IMG/VR virus record: IMGVR_UViG_3300020417_000926
Span: 1-54,072 of that record
Length of the DNA stretch: 54,072 nucleotides
Direction: 5' to 3' (one strand)
Source: a virus
Position 1 is the first letter of the stretch. The number at the start of each line of letters is the position of its first letter. Positions 46,255 to 54,072 of this stretch are shown in pieces. A program made the position numbers and the translations under genes. Under the pieces are notes generated by a model. It ran no database searches and was not told the DNA's origin. It worked only from the letters and a program-made list of their open reading frames with translations.

Positions 46255-49200
46255 TTATTTCTCGCTACTATTAGTTATAATAGAATTTACCTGTTCTGTC
46301 AAGGCTTTTATTTGTTCTTGTTGTTCTTTCATACCTTCTATGAGTAGTGCAACCATTTTCTGATAGTCAACTGCTTTGGTTCCGTCATCTCTTTCACGTA
46401 CCACTTCTGGTAGTATTTCTTCAACTTCTTGAGCAATAACACCAATGTCATGTTTACGTACAAAATAACCATCTTCTCCACCTCTTGACTGAATATGTTC
46501 GTCGGTCCAATCAAACATTACACCACGCATTGCAGTAATTTTTCCAATTGGATCTGCAATAACTTCTATGTTTTCTTTTAAATTTCTATCAGATGAATAA
46601 AACGCAGTAACATCATTGGATGCACGTATTTCACCAGTAACATCCAATGGACAAGTTGGAGCAGTATTACCAATACCAACTGCGCCATCTTCTTGCCATA
46701 CCATACATTGTGTACCGCCAGATATACCAAATGATACATAGTCTACTGCACCTGCTCCAGAGGCGCCTTTAAATGCCCATGCTTCGTTTCCTGTTATTGT
46801 TGCTTTTAAAAATTCAGTGTTATCAGCAACCTCAATATGTAACTTGGCAGTAGGAGTTACACCAATACCAACATTACCAGCACTATCGATTCTCATTTTT
46901 TCAGTTAAATTTCCACCATTTGCTCTTGTGGTGAATCGTAATGCAGTATCGTAATTTCCATCTGTAGCGTTTTCTTTTATGCCTTGTATAGTTGCAGTAC
47001 TAACAGTAGAAGAACCACCAGAATTATAAAGAGATCTAAAAGCAATACCACCACCAGGGTTTGTACCATTATAAGCTGTATCTGTATCATAAAGTGATAG
47101 AAGTGCTTTTTCATTTGCAGATGATATAGGAGTTCCTGCTACATTTAAAGGGTAGTCTGGAGCCTGTATACCAATACCTAATCTACCATTGCTATCTACT
47201 CTCATTGCTTCAGCGGAGGCAGTTGCAAATCTTATATCTGTACCACGCATACCAATTGAAGTTAATGCACTACCGGCGTCATTGGTACCTTGAAAACCTG
47301 GAACACTACCAATTTCACCTATACCACCTGTGAATGCTATATTTTTATCAGTGCCCATTTTAATTGATACACCGGTAGTTGTAGTTTCAAATGCTTGAGT
47401 ATTACTATTATGATATAAAGTTACTCCACCACCATCAACAAATTTTGCAATGTTTGTATTTCCAGCGGCATTTTGGATATACATGTCATCAACTTTCATG
47501 ATTAAACTACCAGCACCAGATTCTTCCATATAAGTGGTATCATTTGAACTATCGTGTCTAATTGTGAAATCAGCACCAGTACCAAATGTTGCTTTGGCAT
47601 TATCGCCCCATTCCATTGCATCATCTGATTTGTCCCAAACCACATTGTAGTTGTCACCTGTGAATGTAACATCACCTGTGAATGAACCTCCAGTATCACT
47701 AACAAAGTTGTTAAGTTGACTGGTAAGTGCCACAGTACCCGATGAGTCTGGTAGAGTGATTGTGTTGTTTGCTGTTGGATCTGTTGCTGTTAACAGCGTG
47801 TCGTTTGTGTTGTCTGTTGCACCTTCAAAGTAAACACCAGTTGATCCTGATACTTGAAATGAAGTTGCTATTGCTTGTCCTGACACAGTAAGATTATTAC
47901 TGCTTGGATTGTATGACAATCCAGCATCTGTGTACACTTGGTTAACTGCCATCGATGAATCATCACTGTCAACAATGTTTACATAATGAGCGGCATCTAC
48001 GGCACCTCTTTGTATTGTGTGTATGGTTTGTGCTTCTGCGGCCGTTGATGCTGAACCTACTAGGTTACCAGTGAATGTTGTTGCTTCCATTGTATCAGCA
48101 ACCAGCGTACCCAAACTAAAACTTGAATCTGCTGTGTTAACGTTGCCTGTCAATACAGGATCATATTCATCAAATATTCTAAACTTTTGATCTGTAACAT
48201 CAAAGAATAAACCAACCTGTGTAAATCCTACACCAGACGCACCTGTGTTTCTAAATCCAACCACACCAAGGTCAATGTTTGTTGGAGCGGCGACACCGTT
48301 CCATGTATCATTGCTTGTGTGTCCTGATGTTGCATTAAATTTAACTTTGATACCATTGTCTAGTGTTTGTTCTGCTCCAGTAATGTTTACACCAGTTGCT
48401 TCTGTGGATGAAAAGTTATCTTTACTCCAACTAAATGTATCTGGAGAACCAGTACCATCAATTTTTACATAATATGTTGTACTTGCTGTACCTTCAAACA
48501 ATCCATGGAATGTTGCGTCATTGAGTCCACTACCTGAAAAGTTAACTGTACCAATACTGTCACCAGCACCCAAGAACACATAAGGATCTTCCACGTTCAA
48601 CGAGTTAACATCTGTACTAGCACTGGTACCCAAAATAGTTAAGTTACCACCAATAACAACATCACCATCAAAACGTGCATTACCTGTGGTTCTAAAACTT
48701 GCCGCCATGTTGTTGATCATATCAACATAAACAACACCTGTACTTGCATGTTGTTTTGTAGTTTTACAAACTTCAACACTAAAGTTAGGATAGGTTGGTG
48801 AAGTTGCTGTTAGACTTCCTGCTGTATCAACATACAGCGGAGCACCAACGGCAAACGCACTTGTATCTAAGTTAAAATACAAACCTTGTATCATAACATA
48901 ACCATAACCTGTGTTGGCAATACTGCCAAATGTTAAACCTATTGTGTGTTGTACATCAGTTGAACTTTTATCTGAAAGTGAAATCTTCATACCACCAGCT
49001 GTGAGTCCACCGCTGTATCGCACAGCCTTACCGGCACCAATTGTTGCACCTGTATCGTTATAAACATATTGGAATGTGTTCTGTCCAATTCTAATAATCT
49101 GTGATTGATCGCCTGTGTAGTATGCTAGAGCATCAAAGTTATTTTCGTAAAATATTCTACCTTCGGCGGCACTACCAGGAGTACCTGCACCAGTGTCAAT

Positions 49201-50622
49201 GTCCATATAATCAACACCATCAATGTAACCTTGTGCTTTGATATTATCTGTATGTGTGTTTAGCCAACGCAATGAAGCTGAGCCAAGTTCCCTTGTGCCG
49301 TCTTGGTCAGGTAAAATACTACTGTCAACCTTGGCTGTTATAGTGAGTGTATCTGTGTTTGCATCACCAATGTCTATGTTACCATTGAGTGTACTTGCAC
49401 CTGTTACAGTTAGTCCGCCACCTACGTTTAGGTTTTCAGCAACACCAACACCGCCATCTACAATAAGAGCACCTGATGTTGTGTTTGTGCTTGAGGTTGT
49501 AGCATTTAGGTTTACTGCACTTGTAACATCAAGTGTACCTGCAATAACTGTGTTACCAGTTGCGGCCGCTATGGTTACTTTGTTTAAACTATCACCGTAT
49601 GTGATATCACCAGTGGCACCTATTGTCATTCTTACTGTGCCAGCAGTTTTAAAATCTAATTCATCATTGTCTGCACCTGCACTATCTTCTGCTAAAATAG
49701 TTGTGTCACCATCTCCGTCTTTAACTCCGCCTAATGAGCCCCATGCTGATCCATCATAACCTTCAAATGAACTATCATCTGTGTTATAACGTAATTGTCC
49801 TTGAACGGCAGTTGGTCTTTGTGCAGTACTACCAACTGGAATTTGCACAGAACCAGTTGTTGCAATCTTCATGTTAGTGCCATCAAATGTAAAGTTTGCA
49901 TCATCTTCAAGTACACCTGATGCACCTGCAATCGTAATTCTATTATCTGTAAGAGCAGAGTTTGTTAAACCAGTTACATCTACAGCACCAAATTTTGCTC
50001 CACCAACAGAACCTGACATAACTTCACTGGTGTTAGATGCTTGAGGGATAAACATAAATTTGTTGTCTGAGTCGTCCATACCAAAGAAACCAACTTTGGG
50101 ATTTGAACCATCATGCCAACGAAATTCAACACCTCTGTCTTTGTTATCATCTGAGCCAGGAGGAGTATCGCCACCTAGTGTCATAATAGGATCATCCACA
50201 GTCATTGTGGTACTGTTAACAGTTGTGGTTGTTCCATTAACTGTTAGATTACCTGTGATTGTAACATTGGTAGGCAAACCAACTGTGACTGTGCCAGATG
50301 ATTCTGCTACTGCTACTTCATTGGCAGTACCTTGTACTGTGAGTGTACCACCACCTGCTATGGCAGATGAATTAGAACCATCACTGATTGTAAATGCTGT
50401 TGGTAAGTTTGTAATGGTTTGTCCACCAAAGTCAACTGATTTGTTGAACGCAATTTTTTCTGCACCATTACTTGTGTCAAATGTAAGAAAGGCTGTACTG
50501 CCTTCTTTAATTACTAGTGCGGTAGCTGATGCATCTTTGAGTACAATTTCGCTATCGTTACCAGCTGAGTTTTCTACTGTAAGGCCGTTCTTGACCTTAA
50601 AATTATGTTGAAAAGTTGCCAT
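46255..50622 (-). CDS. Long tail fibre with C-terminal S74 chaperone
   Basis: 1455 residues. Beta-rich repeats fill most of the chain (SGALIVDGGVGVAENLNVGG, QLRYNTDDSSFEGYDGSAW, FFGMDDSDNKFMFIPQ). The C-terminal 112 residues form a peptidase S74 intramolecular chaperone: SSDRNLKENIEVI with the cleavage serine near 1344, then HDIGVIAQEVEEILPEVV and a terminal coiled coil (EGMKEQQEQIKALTEQV). The chaperone trimerises the fibre and is cut off. Likely host receptor binding. Late box GGTAAATA upstream, GGAGAGGG site. Confidence 0.9.
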   Translation of the reverse strand: MATFQHNFKVKNGLTVENSAGNDSEIVLKDASATALVIKEGSTAFLTFDTSNGAEKIAFNKSVDFGGQTITNLPTAFTISDGSNSSAIAGGGTLTVQGTANEVAVAESSGTVTVGLPTNVTITGNLTVNGTTTTVNSTTMTVDDPIMTLGGDTPPGSDDNKDRGVEFRWHDGSNPKVGFFGMDDSDNKFMFIPQASNTSEVMSGSVGGAKFGAVDVTGLTNSALTDNRITIAGASGVLEDDANFTFDGTNMKIATTGSVQIPVGSTAQRPTAVQGQLRYNTDDSSFEGYDGSAWGSLGGVKDGDGDTTILAEDSAGADNDELDFKTAGTVRMTIGATGDITYGDSLNKVTIAAATGNTVIAGTLDVTSAVNLNATTSSTNTTSGALIVDGGVGVAENLNVGGGLTVTGASTLNGNIDIGDANTDTLTITAKVDSSILPDQDGTRELGSASLRWLNTHTDNIKAQGYIDGVDYMDIDTGAGTPGSAAEGRIFYENNFDALAYYTGDQSQIIRIGQNTFQYVYNDTGATIGAGKAVRYSGGLTAGGMKISLSDKSSTDVQHTIGLTFGSIANTGYGYVMIQGLYFNLDTSAFAVGAPLYVDTAGSLTATSPTYPNFSVEVCKTTKQHASTGVVYVDMINNMAASFRTTGNARFDGDVVIGGNLTILGTSASTDVNSLNVEDPYVFLGAGDSIGTVNFSGSGLNDATFHGLFEGTASTTYYVKIDGTGSPDTFSWSKDNFSSTEATGVNITGAEQTLDNGIKVKFNATSGHTSNDTWNGVAAPTNIDLGVVGFRNTGASGVGFTQVGLFFDVTDQKFRIFDEYDPVLTGNVNTADSSFSLGTLVADTMEATTFTGNLVGSASTAAEAQTIHTIQRGAVDAAHYVNIVDSDDSSMAVNQVYTDAGLSYNPSSNNLTVSGQAIATSFQVSGSTGVYFEGATDNTNDTLLTATDPTANNTITLPDSSGTVALTSQLNNFVSDTGGSFTGDVTFTGDNYNVVWDKSDDAMEWGDNAKATFGTGADFTIRHDSSNDTTYMEESGAGSLIMKVDDMYIQNAAGNTNIAKFVDGGGVTLYHNSNTQAFETTTTGVSIKMGTDKNIAFTGGIGEIGSVPGFQGTNDAGSALTSIGMRGTDIRFATASAEAMRVDSNGRLGIGIQAPDYPLNVAGTPISSANEKALLSLYDTDTAYNGTNPGGGIAFRSLYNSGGSSTVSTATIQGIKENATDGNYDTALRFTTRANGGNLTEKMRIDSAGNVGIGVTPTAKLHIEVADNTEFLKATITGNEAWAFKGASGAGAVDYVSFGISGGTQCMVWQEDGAVGIGNTAPTCPLDVTGEIRASNDVTAFYSSDRNLKENIEVIADPIGKITAMRGVMFDWTDEHIQSRGGEDGYFVRKHDIGVIAQEVEEILPEVVRERDDGTKAVDYQKMVALLIEGMKEQQEQIKALTEQVNSIITNSSEK

Positions 50623-50669
50623 ATCGCTTCCCTCTCCACGGTTAAGGCTACACTATTGTATATTGTTAT

Positions 50670-50677
50670 TATTTACC
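50670..50677 (-). promoter_or_regulatory. T4-like late promoter box (GGTAAATA)
   Basis: Minus-strand GGTAAATAATAA, 47 nt upstream of the long tail-fibre ATG at 50622. Confidence 0.65.
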
Positions 50678-50681
50678 TATT

Positions 50682-52973
50682 TTAGATTAAGTGTTTCTCA
50701 GCAATGAATCTGTAATTCATATTATTAGTGTTGGCAGGAGTAAGTCTTAATCTTACATTACCACCATTAATATCTGCTGAAATTGTAAACTGATTTGCAC
50801 CACTCAACAATGAACCATAAGTTGTCATGTATACATTTGATCCGTCATGCAATACCAGTATCTGTGTGATTTGATATATTGAACTTGTGGTGTTTTCACA
50901 TGATATAAAATATTTTGCACTTCTATATGTTGCTATGGGCCATTGATCTACATTAAATTCTGCTGTGGATGAACTGGTTGCTGTACTGGCATGACTGTGA
51001 TATGCATTGTGCATTGTGATGTTGTTAGTAAAGACTGTGCCAACTTGATTGGCTTGGCTACCAATATTTTGTGCATAAAGTGTGCCAATTTGATTAGATC
51101 CTGTACCAATATCACTTTGACCATTGGTTGCTATTGTGATATCTTTGTCATTTAAATCTAATGCACCTCCAAGTTGTGGTGTTGTATCTTCAACAACATT
51201 TAACATTACAGTACCAGATGCATCTGGTAAAGTTATAGTATTGTCTTGACCAGGATCTGTGGCTGTAAGTTTTGTTTCATTTCCGTCGTCTGTGGAACCT
51301 TCAAATATAAGGTCTGCATCTTTACCAATGCGTACACCTTCTCTGTCAAACTCAGCAACGATTGTGTTTACACTATCTTTCAGTACACTTATTCTAATTG
51401 CACCATCTTCATTGGTTGCTGTTATATCTCTTAGGTATCCATATATTTGTGCATAGGTTTTTGTAGCAGGAGTGCCTGCACTATTGTAAGCATCAAATTT
51501 AATAACACCAATTCCGTCTCCTCCGCTTGGTGTTGCACTCTGTCTATCAAGTGTAATGCTAGGGCCAACTGCATTAGTGTCATCATCACTGTTAATGTTG
51601 ATATTACCTTTACCAGTAATATCTTTGCCGTTCATGTCTAGGTTACCACCTAGCTGTGGAGATAGGTCATCTACAACGTCAGCGGCTGAATCCACAAATT
51701 CAATTTCTGTACCACCTGCGTTTACTCGTAAAAACTTACCAGGATCAAATGATGCAGGTGTATCTGTTAGTTCTAAGAAATTAGTGGCAGAAAGTCTATT
51801 CCATGCACCGCCTATGTAACCTTCAAATTCTAAATCATTGGTATTGTAACGTATCATACCAACAGTTGGTGTTCCTGGTCTTTGTGCAGTACTTCCGCCT
51901 GGTATTTGTAAAGCACCATTTGTATCAAACTTTACATTGGTACCATCAAACAATATTGCGTTGTCAGTTGTAAGCCTACCACTGGCTCCAGCAATAATAA
52001 ATTTTTGATTGTTTAGATCACCTACTGTCATTTCAGTGAATGTTGCTGTACCCTGTGATGTTAAATTACCAGTGAGTGATGTAATACCTTTGACAGTTAA
52101 ATTATCTTCTGCTTCTAATTCACCTAGGTGTACTTTGATATAATCTACAATGTTTACATTACCAGAAGTTTGTCCATCTTCTGTAGGACATGAAATAAAA
52201 GCAACTTCATCTTCGCTTTCGTCATATATGGCACCCACGTTATTTGTGTTTGTAGATACGCCATCGCCTCGAGTAACAATAAACCCTTGGTCAACTGATT
52301 GTGTTGTAGTGCCTTCGCCTAATTTAATGAGTGCTTGGTTAATAGATGTACTGACAAGTTGTGTTTGAGTACCACTTACTTGAAAGTTACCACTCATGGT
52401 AACTGTACCACCAACGTTCATGTCTCCACCAACGTTTAATGCACCGCCAATACCAGCACCACCTGATACAACCAATGCACCTGTAGAAGTACTAGAACTT
52501 GTGGTACCATCATTGATATCAACTCTTGCATCAAAATCTGCAATACCACCTACCAGCAAAGTAGAATCTAGTGTTGCATCACCTGTTGCTTTAAAAGATC
52601 CGCCAACATCTAACAGTTTTGTAGGAGCGGCCTGATTTATACCTATGTTACCATCTGAATGGATAACCATACGTTGTGATCCAGCAGTAAAAAAATCAAT
52701 TTGATCGTTATCTGTGCCATCACTATCTTCAACAGTGACATACGTATCTTTGTCAATATCCTGCATAATGGTAGTAAATGTTTTCCATGCACTACCAGTA
52801 TAGCCTTCAAATCTAGTTGTAGTTGTATTGAATCTTATATCACCTGTGTTAGGTGATCCTGATCTATCCGAAGTTGCACCTGACGGTAAAGTCAGCGAAC
52901 CGGTGATATCTAGTTTCAATTCATTGGTTTGAGTTTTTAACAGATTTTGCTGGTGATCTATTTTAATTGCCAT
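50682..52973 (-). CDS. Tail fibre protein, 763 aa
   Basis: Starts MAIKIDHQQNLLKTQTNELK. Contains the fibre repeat TGDIRFNTTTTRFEGYTGSA, the related GMIRYNTNDLEFEGYIGGAW, and a STSTGALVVSGGAGIGGALN unit shared with the other fibres. No S74 chaperone. The last about 95 residues (IATYRSAKYFISCENT, then LVLHDGSNVYMTTYGSLLSG) form a beta domain similar to the end of the neighbouring 305-aa protein. Probably a second fibre or a spike arm. Late box TATAAATA, AGAGAG site. Confidence 0.82.
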   Translation of the reverse strand: MAIKIDHQQNLLKTQTNELKLDITGSLTLPSGATSDRSGSPNTGDIRFNTTTTRFEGYTGSAWKTFTTIMQDIDKDTYVTVEDSDGTDNDQIDFFTAGSQRMVIHSDGNIGINQAAPTKLLDVGGSFKATGDATLDSTLLVGGIADFDARVDINDGTTSSSTSTGALVVSGGAGIGGALNVGGDMNVGGTVTMSGNFQVSGTQTQLVSTSINQALIKLGEGTTTQSVDQGFIVTRGDGVSTNTNNVGAIYDESEDEVAFISCPTEDGQTSGNVNIVDYIKVHLGELEAEDNLTVKGITSLTGNLTSQGTATFTEMTVGDLNNQKFIIAGASGRLTTDNAILFDGTNVKFDTNGALQIPGGSTAQRPGTPTVGMIRYNTNDLEFEGYIGGAWNRLSATNFLELTDTPASFDPGKFLRVNAGGTEIEFVDSAADVVDDLSPQLGGNLDMNGKDITGKGNININSDDDTNAVGPSITLDRQSATPSGGDGIGVIKFDAYNSAGTPATKTYAQIYGYLRDITATNEDGAIRISVLKDSVNTIVAEFDREGVRIGKDADLIFEGSTDDGNETKLTATDPGQDNTITLPDASGTVMLNVVEDTTPQLGGALDLNDKDITIATNGQSDIGTGSNQIGTLYAQNIGSQANQVGTVFTNNITMHNAYHSHASTATSSSTAEFNVDQWPIATYRSAKYFISCENTTSSIYQITQILVLHDGSNVYMTTYGSLLSGANQFTISADINGGNVRLRLTPANTNNMNYRFIAEKHLI

Positions 52974-52997
52974 ACCTACACTCTCTTATTGTGCAAG

Positions 52998-53005
52998 TAT
53001 TTATA
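52998..53005 (-). promoter_or_regulatory. T4-like late promoter box (TATAAATA)
   Basis: Perfect late octamer on the minus strand, 24 nt upstream of the ATG at 52973, overlapping the stop of the gene at 53001. Confidence 0.75.
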
Positions 53006-53918
53006 CGTTTACTGTCTGGCGTATAACTTTCAAAGATGCACTGGTGGCTGAACCCATTGTGACCTTAAGTTCTACGTTTGCTCCATTTACTGCCGCAGTA
53101 AACGTGCCTAGAGTAGATCCACTTACTAGTGTGCCGTATTGTGTAATATAAGCATTTGTACCATCATGACCTACCATAACTTTACTGCTTTGAAAAGCAG
53201 AGCCCTGTGTGATTGCAATAAAATATTCACTGGCTCTAAAACTTGCTATAGCAAATGTATCTAACACAGTTAATGCTGTAGAGGCTATGGTTGCTCCAGC
53301 ACTTGTGATATGACTGTCATTTGCACCACTTCCGCTGATCTTGTATGTTGGTGTCATTACAGAAGTTGTTACTGTAACATCAGCTGGTAGACCAACTGTT
53401 ACTGTATCTGTTGCACCTACAACAACTTCAACTTCGTTGGTAGTTCCATTAAATGTAAGAGTATCAGCACCTAAATTTACAGCCTGTGTATTTGAAGCAC
53501 CATCAACTATATTAAGAATTGCACCACCGGCCGCAGTATCAACATAAGATTTTGTAGCGGCATCTTGAGCATTAGTAGGATCGCCTAAGTTTTCTATTTT
53601 GCCTGTGCCTAGGTCTGCACTTTTTAACCATGCTTTGCTCCAAGTTGCACCAGTTGTTCCTAATGAATATGTGTTATCACCATTTGGTCTAATGTTAGAA
53701 CCTATGTCCGCGGCAAGATTAAGTGTGTCTGTGTCAGCATCACCTAAACTAAGTGTACCGCCATCTGCTGTGATATTACCTTTAACGTATAATGCTTTCT
53801 CTACTAGAACTCCGCCTTTGAGTTGTAAAGCACCTGTAGACGCAGTTGAATCTGTTGTGTCTTCAACTACTGTAATTGTTGCTCCACTACCTGAAGCTGT
53901 TTTTCTGAAACTTGGCAT
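53001..53918 (-). CDS. Tail fibre-type protein, 305 aa
   Basis: Starts MPSFRKTASGSGATITVVED, then the STASTGALQLKGGVLVEKAL repeat of the fibre family and LGDADTDTLNLAADIGSNIR. A DAATKSYVDTAAGG segment, typical of fibre collar regions, lies near residue 120. The C-terminal domain (IASFRASEYFIAITQGSA, then VMVGHDGTNAYITQYGTLVS) is homologous to that of the 763-aa fibre. Late box ACTAAATA with AGGAG before the ATG. Confidence 0.8.
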   Translation of the reverse strand: MPSFRKTASGSGATITVVEDTTDSTASTGALQLKGGVLVEKALYVKGNITADGGTLSLGDADTDTLNLAADIGSNIRPNGDNTYSLGTTGATWSKAWLKSADLGTGKIENLGDPTNAQDAATKSYVDTAAGGAILNIVDGASNTQAVNLGADTLTFNGTTNEVEVVVGATDTVTVGLPADVTVTTSVMTPTYKISGSGANDSHITSAGATIASTALTVLDTFAIASFRASEYFIAITQGSAFQSSKVMVGHDGTNAYITQYGTLVSGSTLGTFTAAVNGANVELKVTMGSATSASLKVIRQTVNV

Positions 53919-53936
53919 TGCATTCTCCTACTAGAC

Positions 53937-53944
53937 TATTTAGT
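53937..53944 (-). promoter_or_regulatory. T4-like late promoter box (ACTAAATA)
   Basis: Minus-strand ACTAAATAGTC, 18 nt upstream of the ATG at 53918, just after the terminator hairpin. Confidence 0.65.
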
Positions 53945-53945
53945 C

Positions 53946-53972
53946 AAAAAGGAAGACGCCAAAGGCGCCTTC
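53946..53972 (-). terminator. Rho-independent terminator at the upstream boundary of the fibre block
   Basis: Arms GAAGGCGCC / GGCGTCTTC with one mismatch and a 3-nt loop, followed on the minus strand by CCTTTTTG. It should end a minus-strand gene lying to the right of the window. Confidence 0.75.
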
Positions 53973-53996
53973 GCAAACTAAAAAAAGGAGTTATTA

Positions 53997-54072
53997 GTGA
54001 GTAGGGAGGACTTGGGTTTCACCTCCAACCAGGTCGACCGAGATACCATTCTCCAAATCCCCTGGAACTTAC
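53997..54072 (+). CDS. Possible plus-strand gene start, cut by the window edge
   Basis: A GTG at 53997 stands 6 nt after AAGGAG and opens a frame reading (M)SREDLGFTSNQVDRDTI and on to the edge without a stop. This could be a new gene on the plus strand. Against it: the terminator at 53946-53972 points to a minus-strand gene ending here, and a short minus frame with a tandem TAATAA stop (ending GGETQVLPTH) overlaps but has a stop at the window edge. Unresolved. Confidence 0.25.
   Translation, partial: MSREDLGFTSNQVDRDTILQIPWNL

Noticed and set aside
49238-50611. Long plus-strand open frames opposite the 1455-aa tail fibre (for example 49238-49759 and 50060-50611)
   Set aside because: They mirror the repetitive Thr/Ser/Val codons of the fibre, have no promoter or ribosome binding site and show no conserved motif. 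They are antisense shadows.
53997-54069. Minus-strand C-terminal fragment ending in GGETQVLPTH
   Set aside because: It looks protein-like and ends in TAATAA, but the same frame has a TAA at the window edge and no start codon after it. Too uncertain to list as a gene.
1-54072. tRNA genes, CRISPR arrays, integrase, IS elements, photosynthesis genes
   Set aside because: I looked in the gaps and in the translated proteins and saw none. Gaps are almost all shorter than 150 bases and are explained by promoters, hairpins and leaders.

Overview
The window is a continuous piece of an AT-rich, T4-like (myovirus) genome of the marine type. The evidence is a set of T4-family proteins: UvsX, UvsW, a UvsY-like protein, gp32, gp41, gp61, gp16/gp17 terminase, gp4, gp13, gp14, gp15, gp18 and gp19. 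With them are families typical of marine T4-like phages: S74-chaperone tail fibres, a DUF6267-like protein, DUF6356, DUF2693, DUF3310 and a class II ribonucleotide reductase. Genes are packed end to end, with many ATGA or TAATG overlaps. No gene-free stretch exceeds about 150 bases. I see no tRNA, photosynthesis gene, integrase, IS element or CRISPR array. A Pelagibacter-type (SAR11) or related marine bacterial host would fit the low GC and class II RNR, but that is inference.

Layout (minus strand unless stated): 1-2.1 kb holds a glutaredoxin (cut by the window edge) and NrdJ. 2.2-5.2 kb holds unknown genes, two virion proteins and a RecB-like nuclease. 5.2-12 kb is a late block of head- or virion-related unknowns, a basic small protein, a coiled-coil/membrane protein and a nucleotidyltransferase-like protein. 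12-20 kb is replication: helicase gp41, primase gp61, a miniature DNA polymerase III alpha-like protein, a clamp-loader gp62 candidate and helicase UvsW. 20.2-25.8 kb is the early/recombination block: AAA+ ATPase, small unknowns, UvsY-like, UvsX and gp32. 25.8-38.7 kb is mostly packaging, head and tail: gp17, gp16, gp4, tube proteins, sheath, gp13, a metallopeptidase-like protein and acidic scaffold-like proteins. A plus-strand DUF3310 gene sits at 37.0 kb. A plus-strand late island (40.0-43.65 kb) carries an unknown gene, gp14, gp15 and a Nudix hydrolase. 43.6-53.9 kb carries two glycosyltransferase-like proteins and three tail-fibre proteins.

Regulation can be read from the sequence. Early genes carry sigma70-type promoters (TTGACA-N17-TATAAT). 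Late genes carry T4-like late boxes (NNTAAATA). In six late genes the late box lies exactly 5 nt before the ATG. In one early gene a perfect sigma70 promoter ends 6 nt before the ATG, and in another it ends 7 nt before. These genes are expected to give leaderless mRNAs.

Most interesting candidates: (i) five proteins begin with a short peptide ending in [L/I]-x-E, like the T4 capsid-targeting sequence cut by the prohead protease. They include a zinc-metallopeptidase-like, a PD-(D/E)XK nuclease-like and a very basic protein, so they may be packaged in the head and ejected into the host. (ii) The leaderless promoter architecture. (iii) A 186-residue protein colinear with pieces of DNA polymerase III alpha, keeping the aspartates of the polymerase site. 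(iv) A repeated DIxxLKKLAGI motif in three head-type proteins. (v) A repeat domain inserted in the tail sheath and also seen in gp14 and gp15.
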